The translations under genes were made by a program, and so were the position numbers. A DNA stretch of 64,000 bases. Source: Chitinophagaceae bacterium. GTDB lineage: Bacteria; Bacteroidota; Bacteroidia; Chitinophagales; Chitinophagaceae. The DNA lies in NCBI GenBank assembly GCA_016721385.1, contig JADKIE010000001.1, positions 248,001-312,000 on the forward strand. Reading direction: 5' to 3'. Under the pieces are notes generated by a model. That model saw only the letters and a list, made by a program, of their open reading frames with translations, was not told where the DNA came from and searched no databases. This document shows, in pieces, positions 19,586 to 31,790 of the stretch (positions within the stretch are counted from its first letter, which is position 1; each line of letters starts with the position of its first letter).

Positions 19586-20566
19586 ATGAAAAAAAGAGTA
19601 CTGATAACAGGTGCAGCAGGCTTTTTAGGAAGCCATCTTTGCGATAAATTTATTGCCGAAGGCTACCATGTTATTGGGATGGATAACTTAATTACAGGCG
19701 ATTTAAAAAACATTCAACATCTTTTTCCCTTAAAAGAATTTGAGTTTTATTACAATGATGTAAGCAAGTTTATACATGTACCGGGCCAATTAGATTATAT
19801 TTTGCATTTTGCATCGCCAGCCAGTCCTATTGATTATTTAAAAATTCCTATTCAAACATTAAAAGTAGGTTCGTTAGGCACACACAATTGCCTTGGTTTG
19901 GCACTTGCCAAAAAAGCAAGGATATTAGTAGCCAGCACAAGTGAAGTATATGGCGATCCATTAGTTCATCCGCAAAACGAAGAATATTGGGGAAATGTAA
20001 ACCCTGTTGGGCCAAGGGGTGTTTACGATGAAGCTAAACGTTTTCAGGAAGCCATGACAATGGCTTATCACACTTTTCATGGCGTAGAAACAAGGATTGT
20101 ACGAATATTTAATACCTATGGCCCACGTATGCGATTAAATGATGGAAGGGCTTTACCTGCATTTATTGGCCAAGCTTTACGTGGCGAAGATTTAACTGTT
20201 TTTGGCGATGGTAGCCAAACCCGAAGTTTTTGTTATGTATCGGATTTAATTGACGGAATTTATAAATTATTGTTAAGTGATTATGCAATGCCGGTAAATA
20301 TTGGTAATCCTGATGAAATATCCTTAAAGGATTTTGCCGAAGAAATTATAAAACTTACAGGTACTACACAAAAAATTATTTATAAAGAATTGCCGGCAGA
20401 TGATCCTAAACAAAGGCAACCCGATATTACAAAAGCAAAAAAAATATTAAACTGGCAACCTCAAGTTAGCCGTGCCGATGGCTTAAAAATTACATACGAG
20501 TATTTTAAAAATTTACCTAAAGAAGAATTAAATAAATTACCCAAAGAGTTTGAAAGCAGAAAATAA
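19586..20566 (+). CDS. uxs: UDP-glucuronate decarboxylase (UDP-xylose synthase), extended SDR
   Basis: Decarboxylates UDP-glucuronate to UDP-xylose. The 326-residue SDR is intact: nucleotide-binding GAAGFLGSHL (8-17), DNLITGD, LHFASPASPIDY, STSEVYGDP, the catalytic Tyr-Lys pair in GVYDEAKRFQE, and RIFNTYGPRM. The ASPASP, SEVYGDP and PRGVYDEAKR segments are diagnostic of UDP-xylose synthases rather than epimerases. It sits directly behind ugd, which makes its substrate. Confidence 0.9.
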   Translation: MKKRVLITGAAGFLGSHLCDKFIAEGYHVIGMDNLITGDLKNIQHLFPLKEFEFYYNDVSKFIHVPGQLDYILHFASPASPIDYLKIPIQTLKVGSLGTHNCLGLALAKKARILVASTSEVYGDPLVHPQNEEYWGNVNPVGPRGVYDEAKRFQEAMTMAYHTFHGVETRIVRIFNTYGPRMRLNDGRALPAFIGQALRGEDLTVFGDGSQTRSFCYVSDLIDGIYKLLLSDYAMPVNIGNPDEISLKDFAEEIIKLTGTTQKIIYKELPADDPKQRQPDITKAKKILNWQPQVSRADGLKITYEYFKNLPKEELNKLPKEFESRK

Positions 20567-20593
20567 TTAGACAACCAATAACTAACAGTAATA

Positions 20594-21880
20594 ATGTACC
20601 AAGATTTATTAGACAAGAAAAAAAGTTTAGCAGTAATTGGCCTTGGTTATGTGGGCCTGCCGATTGCTTTAGAATTTGCAAAAAAAATTAAAGTAATAGG
20701 CTTTGATATAAATGCTAAGAGAGTAGAGATGATGCGTAACAAAATAGACCCTAGTCAGGAATTGGAAAGCAGCGCATTTGATAATTGCGATATAGAATTT
20801 ACTAATGACTTAGACGTTTTAAAAAAAGCTAATTTTTTTATAGTTGCTGTACCTACCCCGGTGGATGAACATAATGTACCAGATTTAGTACCTGTGCAAA
20901 AAGCAAGCGAAACAATTGGGAAGGTTATTAAGAAAGATGATTATGTTGTTTTTGAAAGCACCGTTTATCCGGGCTGTACAGAGGAAGATTGTTTACCTAT
21001 TATTGAAAAATTATCTGGCCTGAAAAATATAGCCGATTTTAAATTAGGTTACTCACCGGAAAGAATTAACCCGGGAGATAAAGAACATACTTTAGCAAAA
21101 ATTATAAAAGTAGTAAGTGGTTGCGATGCAAAAAGTTTGGATGTAATTGCAAAAGTATATGAGCTGGTAGTAACTGCAGGGGTACATAAAGCATCCTCAA
21201 TAAAAGTTGCCGAAGCTGCAAAAATTATTGAGAACACACAAAGAGATTTAAACATTGCTTTAATGAATGAGCTGTCTATCATTTTTGATAAGATGAACAT
21301 TAATACATATGAAGTACTGGAAGCTGCAGGCACAAAATGGAATTTCCTAAAATTTCAACCCGGCCTGGTTGGCGGCCATTGCATTGGTGTAGACCCCTAT
21401 TATCTTACTTACAAATCAAAAGAATTAGGTTACGATAGTCAGGTAATACTAGCCGGCAGAAACATTAATGATGGTATGGCTGGCTATGTTGCAAAAAAGG
21501 TATTGCAGCATATAATTCAAAATAGCCATAATGTTAAAGATGCTAAAGTGTTGGTAATGGGTGCTACGTTTAAAGAAAATGTTAGCGATATAAGAAACAG
21601 TAAAGTGGCTGATGTTGTTAAAGAATTAAAATCATTTTCATTAAATGTAGATGTTGCAGATCCGTATGCCGAAAGCGATGAATTAAAGAATGAGTACGGG
21701 TTTGAGTTATCTTCGGTAGGTAAAGATTATGATGCTGTTGTGGTAACTGTGCCGCATAACGATTACAAAATTTTGGATGATACTTACTTTGTAAGCATTA
21801 CAAAACCAAGTGCACTTATTGCCGATTTAAAAGGCATTTACAGAAATAAAATTAGTAGCAGAAGTTATTGGAGTTTGTAA
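20594..21880 (+). CDS. tviB: UDP-N-acetyl-hexosamine 6-dehydrogenase (TviB/WbpA-like)
   Basis: Oxidises a UDP-N-acetylhexosamine (GlcNAc or GalNAc type) to the uronic acid. The 428-residue protein is intact: VIGLGYVGLPIALEFAKK, VAVPTPVDEHNVPDL, ESTVYPGCTEEDCLPIIEKL, GYSPERINPGDK, EAAKIIENTQRDLNIALMNE, and the catalytic Cys in LVGGHCIGVDPYYLTYKS. These read closely like Salmonella TviB, the Vi-antigen enzyme. The next gene is a TviC-like 4-epimerase, so the pair probably makes UDP-GalNAcA. The exact substrate is inferred. Confidence 0.85.
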   Translation: MYQDLLDKKKSLAVIGLGYVGLPIALEFAKKIKVIGFDINAKRVEMMRNKIDPSQELESSAFDNCDIEFTNDLDVLKKANFFIVAVPTPVDEHNVPDLVPVQKASETIGKVIKKDDYVVFESTVYPGCTEEDCLPIIEKLSGLKNIADFKLGYSPERINPGDKEHTLAKIIKVVSGCDAKSLDVIAKVYELVVTAGVHKASSIKVAEAAKIIENTQRDLNIALMNELSIIFDKMNINTYEVLEAAGTKWNFLKFQPGLVGGHCIGVDPYYLTYKSKELGYDSQVILAGRNINDGMAGYVAKKVLQHIIQNSHNVKDAKVLVMGATFKENVSDIRNSKVADVVKELKSFSLNVDVADPYAESDELKNEYGFELSSVGKDYDAVVVTVPHNDYKILDDTYFVSITKPSALIADLKGIYRNKISSRSYWSL

Positions 21881-21954
21881 AGAACGGGAAGAAAACAGAA
21901 CAGTAAATTTCTTTTTCAATCAATTTGTATAATTGGTTTTAACTAGTGTAATAA

Positions 21955-22941
21955 ATGAATAACAATTTTCACAATACAGATTTAAGCAATAATAATTTTT
22001 TAGTAACCGGCGGTGCTGGTTTTATTGGCAGTCATATTGCGGAGTATCTTTTAAAAAACGGTGCTAAAAAAGTAAGAGTATTGGATAATTTAGTGAACGG
22101 ATTTAGAAGCAACTTATCTATTCTACAACAATATCCGGCATTTGAATTTATGGAGGGTGATATACGCAATGCCGAAACCTGTTTACATGCTTGTGATGGT
22201 ATAGATTATGTTAGCCATCAGGCTGCTTTAGGAAGTGTACCACGTAGTATTAAAGAACCTGTTTATTTTACCGAAGTAAATGTTGCCGGCTTTGCCAATA
22301 TACTTAAAGCTGCTGTGGATAAAGGTGTTAAAACATTTGTGTACGCTTCTTCATCTTCTGTTTACGGCGATGAAAAAACATTACCCAAAAAAGAAGATAA
22401 AATTGGCAACTGCTTATCGCCTTATGCAGCCACAAAAAAAACAAATGAATTATATGCACAGGTTTTTGCCGATGTATATGGCATAAAATTAATGGGCTTT
22501 AGATATTTTAATATTTTTGGGCCACGGCAAGATCCGGATGGGCCTTATGCTGCGGTTATCCCTCTTTTTGTAAAAGGAATAATTAATAAAACACCCGTTT
22601 ACATAAATGGCGATGGCGAGCAAACAAGAGATTTTACATTTGTAGAAAATGCTGTGCAAATAAATGTAAAAGGAATGCTTACAAACAATAACGATGCATT
22701 TAATAAAGTTTATAATGTAGCAGTTGGCGAACGTTTTACGGTTAATCAATTATACAAAGCCTGCCAAACACAATTAAACAGTGAATTTACAGCAACCTAC
22801 AGAGCCGAGAGCTGGTGATATTCGGGATTCGTTGGCAGATATTTCTTTGGCAAAAAAAACTTATTAGGCTATCAACCAACTAAAAAGTTTGAAGATGGCT
22901 TAATTGAAACAATTGAGTACTTTAAAAATTTATATAGTTAG
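21955..22941 (+). CDS. tviC: UDP-N-acetylglucosamine 4-epimerase (TviC/WbpP-like SDR), frameshifted
   Basis: Extended SDR that epimerises C4 of UDP-GlcNAc(A). TGGAGFIGSHIAEYLL near residue 20, DNLVNGFRSNL, EGDIRNAETC, HQAALGSVPRSI, SSSSVYGDE, the catalytic Tyr in LSPYAATKKTNELY, FRYFNIFGPRQDPDGPYAAV. The HQAALGSVPRSI and PYAAVIPLF segments mark the WbpP group. Two breaks near the end: a shift at about 22808 (PTYREPRAGDIRDSLADIS when repaired) and an A missing from the eight-A run at 22852-22859 (AKKNLLGYQP). It ends at TAG 22939-22941, three bases before rmlC. Confidence 0.86.
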
Positions 22942-22944
22942 CCA

Positions 22945-23505
22945 ATGCCATTTATTAAAACAGACATTCCGGATTTACTTGTCTTTGAACCTAAAATATT
23001 TGAAGACAGCAGAGGATATTTTTTTGAAAGCTATAATGAACAAACTTTCTTGGCAGAAGGTATTACACTAAAATTTGTGCAAGATAACCAAGCCAAATCA
23101 AGCTTTGGAGTTTTAAGAGGCTTGCATTACCAACAAAACCCTCATGCACAAACAAAACTTGTACGTGTGCTTAGTGGCAAAATTTTAGATGTAGCTGTAG
23201 ATATTCGTAAAGGATCGCCTACTTACGGCAAAGTGTTCAGCATTGAATTATCAGCAGAAAATAAAAAACAGTTATTGGTACCACAAGGTTTTGCACACGG
23301 CTACTCAGTATTAAGCGAAACTGCCGAAGTAATGTATAAATGCGATTGTTTTTATAACAAACAAACCGAGGGCGGAATTTTGTATAACGATCCCATTTTA
23401 AATATTGATTGGAAAATTCCGTTGGACAAAGCTGTAGTTTCAGAAAAAGACACACTGTATCCATCCATCACCAATTGTGTAAACAATTTTGTTTACAATA
23501 AATAA
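22945..23505 (+). CDS. rmlC: dTDP-4-dehydrorhamnose 3,5-epimerase
   Basis: Third step of dTDP-L-rhamnose synthesis: epimerises dTDP-4-keto-6-deoxyglucose at C3 and C5. The 186-residue cupin is intact: FEDSRGYFFESYNE (19-32), FVQDNQAKSSFGVLRGLHYQ with the catalytic His61, VRVLSGKILDVAVDIRKGSP, LLVPQGFAHGYSVLSE and LYNDPILNIDWKI. The length is standard. It is packed 3 bases after the epimerase and 2 bases before rmlD. Confidence 0.92.
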   Translation: MPFIKTDIPDLLVFEPKIFEDSRGYFFESYNEQTFLAEGITLKFVQDNQAKSSFGVLRGLHYQQNPHAQTKLVRVLSGKILDVAVDIRKGSPTYGKVFSIELSAENKKQLLVPQGFAHGYSVLSETAEVMYKCDCFYNKQTEGGILYNDPILNIDWKIPLDKAVVSEKDTLYPSITNCVNNFVYNK

Positions 23506-23507
23506 AT

Positions 23508-24377
23508 ATGGAAGAAAAAAACTATTTTAATTACAGGTGCTAACGGACAACTAGGAAGTGAGTTTAATGCAATTTCTAAACATTACGATGACTATACATT
23601 TTTATTTGTTGGCAAAGATGATTTACCAATAGATGATTTTATAGCAGTTGAATCTTTTTTTCAACAAAATAAAATTGATGTATGTGTTAATTGTGCCGCT
23701 TACACGGCTGTTGATAAAGCAGAAACCGAAACAGAAAAAGCTACTTAATAAATGCCACTGGAGTTGGCAATCTGGGTATACAATGCAATAATTACAACGT
23801 AAAGTTCATTCACATTTCCACCGATTATGTTTATGATGGAACAGCTACCATGCCCATTACCGAAGACCAACCAACAAATCCAATTGGTGTTTACGGAGCA
23901 TCAAAATTAAGAGGCGAATTAGCTGCATTTGAAAAAAATTCATCTTCTGTAATAATAAGAACATCTTGGGTATATTCTTCTTACGGTAACAATTTTGTAA
24001 AAACAATGATACGGTTGATGAATGAAAGAGAAAGTGTTAATGTAATAAACGATCAAATTGGCAAACCTACATATGCCAGAGATTTAGCAATTGCTATTAT
24101 GGAAGTTATAGAGGAATGGCCAGCAATAACCAATAGTTCAAGAATATTTAATTTTACCAATTCGGGCATTGCTATAAGTTGGTACGATTTTGCTTGTGCC
24201 ATTAAAGAAATCATTGGTAGCAAATGTATTGTAAATCCCATACATACATCTGCTTACCCAACTGCGGCAAAGCGGCCGGTATACTCCGTTCTAGATACTA
24301 CAAAACTGGAAAATCAATTAAGCATTACCATACCCAATTGGAAAGAGAGTTTAATTAAATGTATGAGCTTAATGTAA
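23508..24377 (+). CDS. rmlD: dTDP-4-dehydrorhamnose reductase, frameshifted
   Basis: NADPH-dependent last step of dTDP-L-rhamnose synthesis. From ATG 23508 (MEEKK) one A must be restored near 23517 to give TILITGANGQLGSEF; the frame then reads NCAAYTAVDKAETETEKA, breaks again near 23747 (ATGVGNLGI follows), and continues as HISTDYVYDG, GVYGASKLRGELA with the catalytic Tyr-Lys, IIRTSWVYS, and RPVYSVLDTTKLE. About 290 residues. No rmlA or rmlB accompanies rmlC and rmlD here; they must lie elsewhere in the genome if the pathway is complete. Confidence 0.88.
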
Positions 24378-24383
24378 TTGTTC

Positions 24384-24420
24384 AAAAAAATGCCTTGTAA
24401 TCTTTCAACTACAAGGCATC
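24384..24420 (-). terminator. terminator of sprA
   Basis: A 10-base perfect stem (ATGCCTTGTA / TACAAGGCAT) whose T-run lies on the minus strand (A-run at 24384-24390). It therefore mainly serves the leftward sprA transcript; it also sits 7 bases after rmlD. Confidence 0.75.
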
Positions 24421-24447
24421 ATCTCAGTATATGTTTACTGATTTTTG

Positions 24448-27400
24448 TTATTGTGCTAACGATATCCTTATTTGCACACCTGCTCTTGTATTAACCATTG
24501 GTGCACTGGAAGATATATATGGTGTTACCCTACGTTGCTCAAAAAACAATTTAACCAATACTCTGTTATTAAGTGTATAATCAATGCTTGGTAAAATAGT
24601 AATTTCTTTGCTGCCGCCTGTAGCAAAATTATTATCCTGATCTAATCTGCTGTTGGCAGTTACATTATCTCTTATACCAAAATCAAAACGGAAATTAATT
24701 TCGTTTTCCAATTTACTTTTTTCTTTGCCTTCGGCATTCTTACTTTGCAAGAATTTTGGCCAAGGAATATTAAATGGCAGTTTCAATCCTCTTTTACGGT
24801 AACCGCCGCCAATTTTAAATTCGGTGCTTCTAATTTCACTCAATTGAAAATCTACCAAACTTAAACTCAACTGCCTTGTTTTTGAATATTCAAATTTTGC
24901 TTCCATTTGATTAGTGAACTGCATATTTACACCAATTAACGGAGAAAATTGCTCACCAATACTAACATTAGGAACAAGGAAATATGGAACATAGTTTTTA
25001 GATAAGGTATCGTAAAAAGAAGGATAACCAAATCTTGAAACATCCTGATATAATAATGCAGATGTAAAACCATTCATGCTTAAATTACCAGTATACCCAT
25101 GCGATAAAGTGAAATTTGTAAATATTTTATCCAACCCTTTTATTCTACTCAAGCCATTATAATCTAATCTCCAATTGGGTTTAGGAATAATTGCTTTAAA
25201 CGGATTTGTTTTAATGTTTGGATTACTTTGGTTTATTAAAGCAACTTTTTCAGGGCTTTGCCCTGTGTATGCAGCAATAAATGCCGGTATTAAAACATCC
25301 GTAGCATAGCGGCCATATCCATACCTGTAACCATCTGCACCAACAGGCTGACCAACACTGTAAGGGTTTTTTGCACCCAACCGCTGCGACATAATTAACC
25401 TGTAATCCTGGAATTTTTTAAATGTTTCCGATACTCTGTTAGGATCAAATTTCCCAAACAAAGTTTTAAAAGAAATATATGTTACATCAAAACCACCACC
25501 GGCATACGGATTTAAATGATAAAAACTTTTTGGATTACCTCCCAAAAGGCTTGTATCGGCATAGCGAAAAGTTTCGGTATAATTTTTATTAAATGTTTTA
25601 CGAAGGTTTACCGAAATATTTAAATCTCTTACAGGCTCTATTTGTGCAGACAAAGTGAGTGTTTGATCAAAATTTTGCATAAACAAAGAATTAAACATGG
25701 TATCCTTTGTAATTAAATTTTTGCTTGCCGCTCTATTTAGCCAATTTGTATCGGGCTGCATTCCCATAATAAAATCAAAACCCGGAGCCATGCTCTTAAA
25801 GTTTTGTCCCACAAATTGAGTACTATCTGTATAACCCGGCAAACGAGTATTTGCATTTTCCGACACCGAAACACTTACCTGCTTAACACTTGTTAGTAAT
25901 TTTCCAAAGAACTTACCCATACCACCAACATAAGGCATGGCGGTTTTATCAACTATACGTCTGGTTTTTAAAACCCTTTTACCATTCTTGAGTGTTACAG
26001 AATCTTTTACTTTGGTAATTCTGTTTCTCCATTTTTCTTTATCCTCTTTATTAGATGGTACTTCTAACTGGCGAAGCCATTTAGATTTTTGATAAAGCCT
26101 TGTAAAATCTAATTGTGCAGTAGCTTCTTTTTGTTGTGTGTTCTCTAAAATATTACCCAATTCCACAGCAAGTCTTGATGCACCAATCCAACGGTACGAT
26201 GCTCTGTAATTTAAATTAATGGTTGTCCAATCTAATAATGGTAATTTATTAGTTGGTACTGTATAGGTAAAATTAGCTGCCTGATTGTATACAGTATTCC
26301 TTCCTCCTTTCATAAAATTTTTCCATACTGTATCTTTCTTAGCTTTAGTATCTAACCTTCCATTCGGCTCATCTATCCTACTATTATTGGTTACCGTTAA
26401 ATCAAAATTAATTGCCCTCGTAATATTCCAACGCATTACATAATCTCTCTGGAAAATAAAATATTTATCATATGTTTCAGGTATGGCATATTTAGAGGCG
26501 CCTACGCTACGTGGCCGAATTGCTCCAAACTGCCGCTGTACATCTGCCCTAAAACTCAGTTGCGATGGTATTAAATTAAAATTAAAGTCCTTCATTAAAT
26601 CAAACCACTTGGTTTTTGTTTTTCTAAACATCCATTTAAATGGTTCTATATATTTAGGTTGTGGAGCAAAATTATAACCTAAACCACCTCTGTGCCTTGT
26701 TACTTCATTGTTTTCTATTAAGGGTGTATGTGTTTTTGTTTTAAGGTATGAGTAACTTACATCAAAATTAGACACATCATAAATTTTAGGTTTTTTACTA
26801 CTGGTTCTATTTTTACGAACATTGGTAAAATTTACAGTAGTTGTAGATGTAAACTCAATTGCATCGTTTTTTATCGAATCTCTTTGCGCTTTAGGTGCCG
26901 CTTTAAGTTTGTCTTTTAGTTTAATATCCATATCGTACGGATCGTACTCTGGTTTACTTACCGTTTGCGTATAGCTTGCGTATACAGGAATAGACAACGC
27001 TGCCTTTTTAGGTAATAATTTACCTAACTCTAAGTTTGCAGATACATCAAACTGTAAAAAATCATCTCTGTACCTTTCTGCTATTCTTTGCTCTAATGTT
27101 CCAAAGCCTTTGCTGTGAGCATTTGCGGATACTGTTACATTGCCTAAATCGGCTAAGGTTAAATCTACTCTGCCCAATGCAGCCCAACCACCGCTTTCAT
27201 CAATAGATGATAAACGTAATTCATTTACCCAAATTTCGCCACATGCATCGGCAGTTGCAGCACTCGTATTTTCTACACTTATTAAAACCCCTCTTACTTC
27301 TGCCAAATTAGGATTACCCATTATAGAGTACATATGGCCGTTAGACTGTTGCTCTCTAAAAATTTGCAACGGAGAAGTGGAAGATGTATTTCTGTTTTGT

Positions 27401-30400
27401 TTGATTTGAATTAAACGCAATAAATCCAAATCCAATGAGTTTGCCGGATTCCATAATGAATCATTGTATTTATCCGTATCTACGCCTAAAGAAGCGGCGT
27501 TTAAATCTGTAAGATTTAACGGTATTCTTATTTCGTAATAGTTATTAATAAAATCGGTTCCCAAACGAATAACAGCCGTAAGATCTTTGTTTTTTAAATT
27601 GGTAAGGGCAGATTTTTTTTCGGCATGAATAAAGATTGATAGTTTACGATATTGCCTTAAATCTCTGTTAGCAAAAGTTTGAAAAACACCTCGGGCATCT
27701 CCTTTAGGTAAATTACAAAGTTGTAAACTCATACTTTGCTCATTTAATAAAAGATTTACGCCATTATTGCTTTGTGTTTGTTGTCTTTCAATAGTACGTG
27801 GTGTACGGTAAGGCAATGGGCTACGCTTATCATTTTCCTCAATATTTACTGCCCCTACATTAAAGCTAACACCATAGAATTACGCCGGTTGTTTGCCCGG
27901 TAGTATCAATTTTATATTTAAACGTACGCCAAATATTTCGGGTTAATTGTAACTCTGCAAAACGCATGGTAACACTATCTGCAAAATCGGTTAAAAACAT
28001 ACGCATAAAGCGTATGGATTTAAAATCGGGGATGTTACCTATTTTTTTATCCCAACTTCCAATAGGCACTCTAAACTGATACCATGTTTCGGCTCTTGTA
28101 GTTCCATCGGCCAGGGAAACATTAGCAACTTTTTTATCTACAATAAAATTAGTACCAATTTGCATTTCGGGTGCAGTTGGTGGTTTAATATCTACTATGT
28201 ATTGAAAATACTCTTCGGTTTGGCTTAAAGTATTATCTCTGTTTAAATCCTCTGCATCGGGATAGTTTGTAGCTGATGTTGTGTAAGGATTTTCGGCATC
28301 GGCAATGGCTGAATTTCCTTGTGTATTAGAATAATTTTTATACCTGCTTAAAATACCCAAATTCATTATATCATAATCTCCACCACGATAGTGATGAAAA
28401 TTATCGTTTGACGGATCGCTTGCTGCATCTAAATATGCAGGTGACGCTGCTCCAAAATTTGCTTTCAAATTATTTAAATAATCGGCTCTTTTTCTGATCT
28501 CTGCTGTATCTGTGCAACCATCAAAACCAACATCCTGGTATAATCTATCGTTGGGGTCGTTACTAAACGCATTGGTTACCTGTATGGGGTTACGTGGCAC
28601 TTTTGCCCAGTTAGACTCTTCTATTGGAGCCGGGGCATTTGGTGTTGGCAATCCATTTTCGTAAAAACGTTTACCATCTCTTAACACATCTTCGGAAACA
28701 TTACCTAAATTAAAATATAGTTTTCCTCCGGCAGATGATTGCGATAATTTGATAAACGGATCCTGAACCCAAAATTCTATAAACTCAATATTGGCTGTTT
28801 CAAAATCGGTTTGATCTATATTACGCATTAAACCTCCCCAATGTGTTGCAGGGTTTTTTAATTTACCATTTACAAATACATCTGTGGTAGCATCATTATA
28901 ATTATACGGCCCTCTTTCGGTTGGGTAATACGATAAATCGAAAGTGGTTAACTGGCTCTCTCCAAAACCTGTAGTACGTTGCGGAAAAATTTCTTTTTGA
29001 TAAACCTGCCTTACTCTGGGATCGCTTAATTCTGCGGCATTATTACCTAATGGATTATTGGGCCCTTTATAAACCTGTAATACGGGCTCAATTTGATACC
29101 ATGCAATTTTTGCCCTGTTTTTACCGGCAGTAATATCGTCATTTAATGCAGCTTCGGGAAATAATAAAGTATTGCTGCCTTTTGCAGTAGCTCCTTGTGG
29201 CGGCGATGCTAGTGTCCAACTTATTAATGGAAATTTAAGATCTATGCCGGATTGAGTTCCTTCAAAATCATCTATATAAATAACACCATTACTTCCCTTA
29301 CCTATTTGTGGCGCATGGCCGGGTTTTAAATATGCCCCTTCGGCAAATACATTTATGTTAGATGGTGCAGTTGTTTTATAAAAAGGTAATTTATCTAATA
29401 ACTTAGTTAGCCTTGGTATTTCTTTTCGGTAATTAACATCTAACCCATACATAGTGTTTCGTATTGGGTCTTCATTAATATTTACTTTGCTAAAGAAAGG
29501 CCTTTCGCTAAGGCGTACAATTGTACCACCAATACTTAGTTGCTCTTTTAATTTATTTTTAGCAATATAATCAAACCGTAGGCCCATGTAACCTCTTTGC
29601 TGCAAACCAAATGTGGCATTATTTTCGGAGTTTACCTGCACCGGAATACCTGCATTAATAATGGCTGCATTGGTTATTTTAATAGTACCTAAATCGTAAT
29701 TAATATCGTAATCTAAACCTTCTTGTAATACTCTGCCGCCGGCAGTAACACTTACCGAGCCACGAGGCACATTATAGCCAATACTTATATCAGATGTACC
29801 TGAAATTTTTGCAGAGCCTTTTAATACAAATCTATTAAGGTTGGGATATTGCTGTGCTACCGCTTTTATAGAATCGTATAATGCATAATACAGTGTATCC
29901 TTAATAGTTGGTAAAGATGGATTAGTATAAATATTTGCAGCTAAATCTCTACCAAAAGGTTCCAGCACAGGAAACATAACTCTGCTATATTGCGATACTA
30001 CGGTATAATCTTCCACATAGTCAAATACACCATCAGGTTGCGGATCTAATTGATTATTTAATCTATCTAAATTAATTAAAGAGATGATTGGGAAGCCGGC
30101 ATTTTTATTACCGAAGGGAACATATCTTTTCCATCCTAAACCGGGCTCCTGATAAAGTACATCTAATTTAAAATCTTGCTGCGTTAAAGAACCATACCCA
30201 ACAGAATAAACATTCTTCATCATCAATCCCCAAATGGGTTGTGTTGGCCTTTGTGATGTTGCTTTTAATAATTTTAAGAACAATACTTTTTGATTGGCAG
30301 TATTGCTATCTGGTGGTAAATCTTGTGAAAATTCACCTACCTGATAAATTCTTCCGTTATAAGAGTATTGATACGCTACTGCCAAAACCTCATCGGTTTG

Positions 30401-31761
30401 CAAAGGCTGATTTAAGGAAATAAAACCTGCTTTTGGGTTTATTCTGTATTGTGTAGAATCTAACTTACGGGCAAATGTTTTTTCAAAATCCTGTACTGGT
30501 TGTAAACCAAGTGTAATTAAATTATTAAAAACAAGCGATGAGTTTCTGTTACCCGGATTTGCTCGTATGTTGGCCATTAACGGGCTTACATCGTTATAAG
30601 GAAAACTTGGATTTACAGGATTTGGCCCCAATTGCGATTCGCCCAAGTTCATTAAACCCACTACATCTCTTGCATCGGTAGTTATACCATTACGATTGGT
30701 TACCCAAACTTCCATACGCAAAATAGTTACCGGCGCAGTAATGGCAGGCAAATTTTGCATTACCTTATTATAGTTGGCCTTAAAATATTGTGCCAATAAA
30801 AAGTGTCGGTTTTCTTCATACTCATCGGCTTTTACTTCAAACAATTGTGTTGCCGTACTGCCCTGCAATTGTGTGGTTTGTCTTTGCGATTTTTGATTGG
30901 CCAACACAGTTGTTAAATACAATTTACCAAACTGCAACTGTGTTTTTAACCCAAATAATTGTTGTGCCCCCGGAATTAATGCGCTACGAGATGGAAAAGC
31001 AACGTTACCTGCTTCAAAACGTTTGACTATTTCATCATCAAGACCTGTGTAATCAAGTTTAAGCTGATTATCTTGCCCAAAATTGGCTAATGTATTATAG
31101 TTAATCGGAAATTTTAACTTGCCGCCAATATCTGCATTAACATTTAACTGGGCATTCATGTCAAAATCAAAACCACCGTTCTTTCGGGCATTTTCGGGCA
31201 GGGTTGGGTTTTTAATATTTTGGCCCTGATAGCCGGCTGTAACATCTACATTACCTTGTGGTACAATGGTTATTTTACCATTGCCAAAAAGGCGGTTAAA
31301 CAGGTTGTCGTAAATTTTTAACTTAGGTTTAACCTTTCCTCTGTTTAATATATTAAGTGTATTACTTCTTTTTTGAAAATACGCTATTTCGCTTTGGCGA
31401 TTACGCATTTGCCAAAACTCTTCAAAAGTGTAAGTAGTAGGTGTACGGTAATATTTGTTGCCTATTTTTTCGTACACAACATACTTTTTTGTAATTGGAT
31501 CGTAAGCAACTGAATCTATAATGTTAGATGGATTTTTAAATCGTATGTACTGTTACGAAAGTTAGATACAAAATCGCCTCTTCTATCCCGTATGGGATAA
31601 GGCAAGCCGCCACCATTAGGAACTACAGTATCGCAAATTGAAGGCAAGGGTTTGCCATCAAAAATTTTGGCTTTGGCAGATAAGGGGTTTAAGAATAAAG
31701 TTGCTAATACAACAATAGCTATACCCTGCAGTTTAAATAATTTTTTTCTAATAAGCATCAT
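24448..31761 (-). CDS. sprA: type IX secretion translocon / gliding motility protein SprA, frameshifted
   Basis: Giant outer-membrane beta-barrel that forms the T9SS translocation pore. Joined length about 2,410-2,440 residues, the usual size. Signal peptide region MMLIRKKLFKLQGIAIVVLA; then RYPIRDRRGD-like start of the mature protein (here YPIRDRRGDFVSNF), EIAYFQKRSNTLNI, many beta-strand repeats, FAEGAYLKPGHAP with YIDDFEGTQSGIDL (the conserved SprA motif), and a C-terminal barrel ending RAGVQIRISLAQ. Two breaks: near 31505, where one added A gives NPSNIIDSVAYDPITKKYVV, and near 27880, where the reading resumes as YGVSFNVGAVNIEE. Thirty bases downstream of ruvA on the same strand, so probably one transcript. 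Confidence 0.92.
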
Positions 31762-31790
31762 CCGGTAAATCGATTAACGTAGAATTTCTA

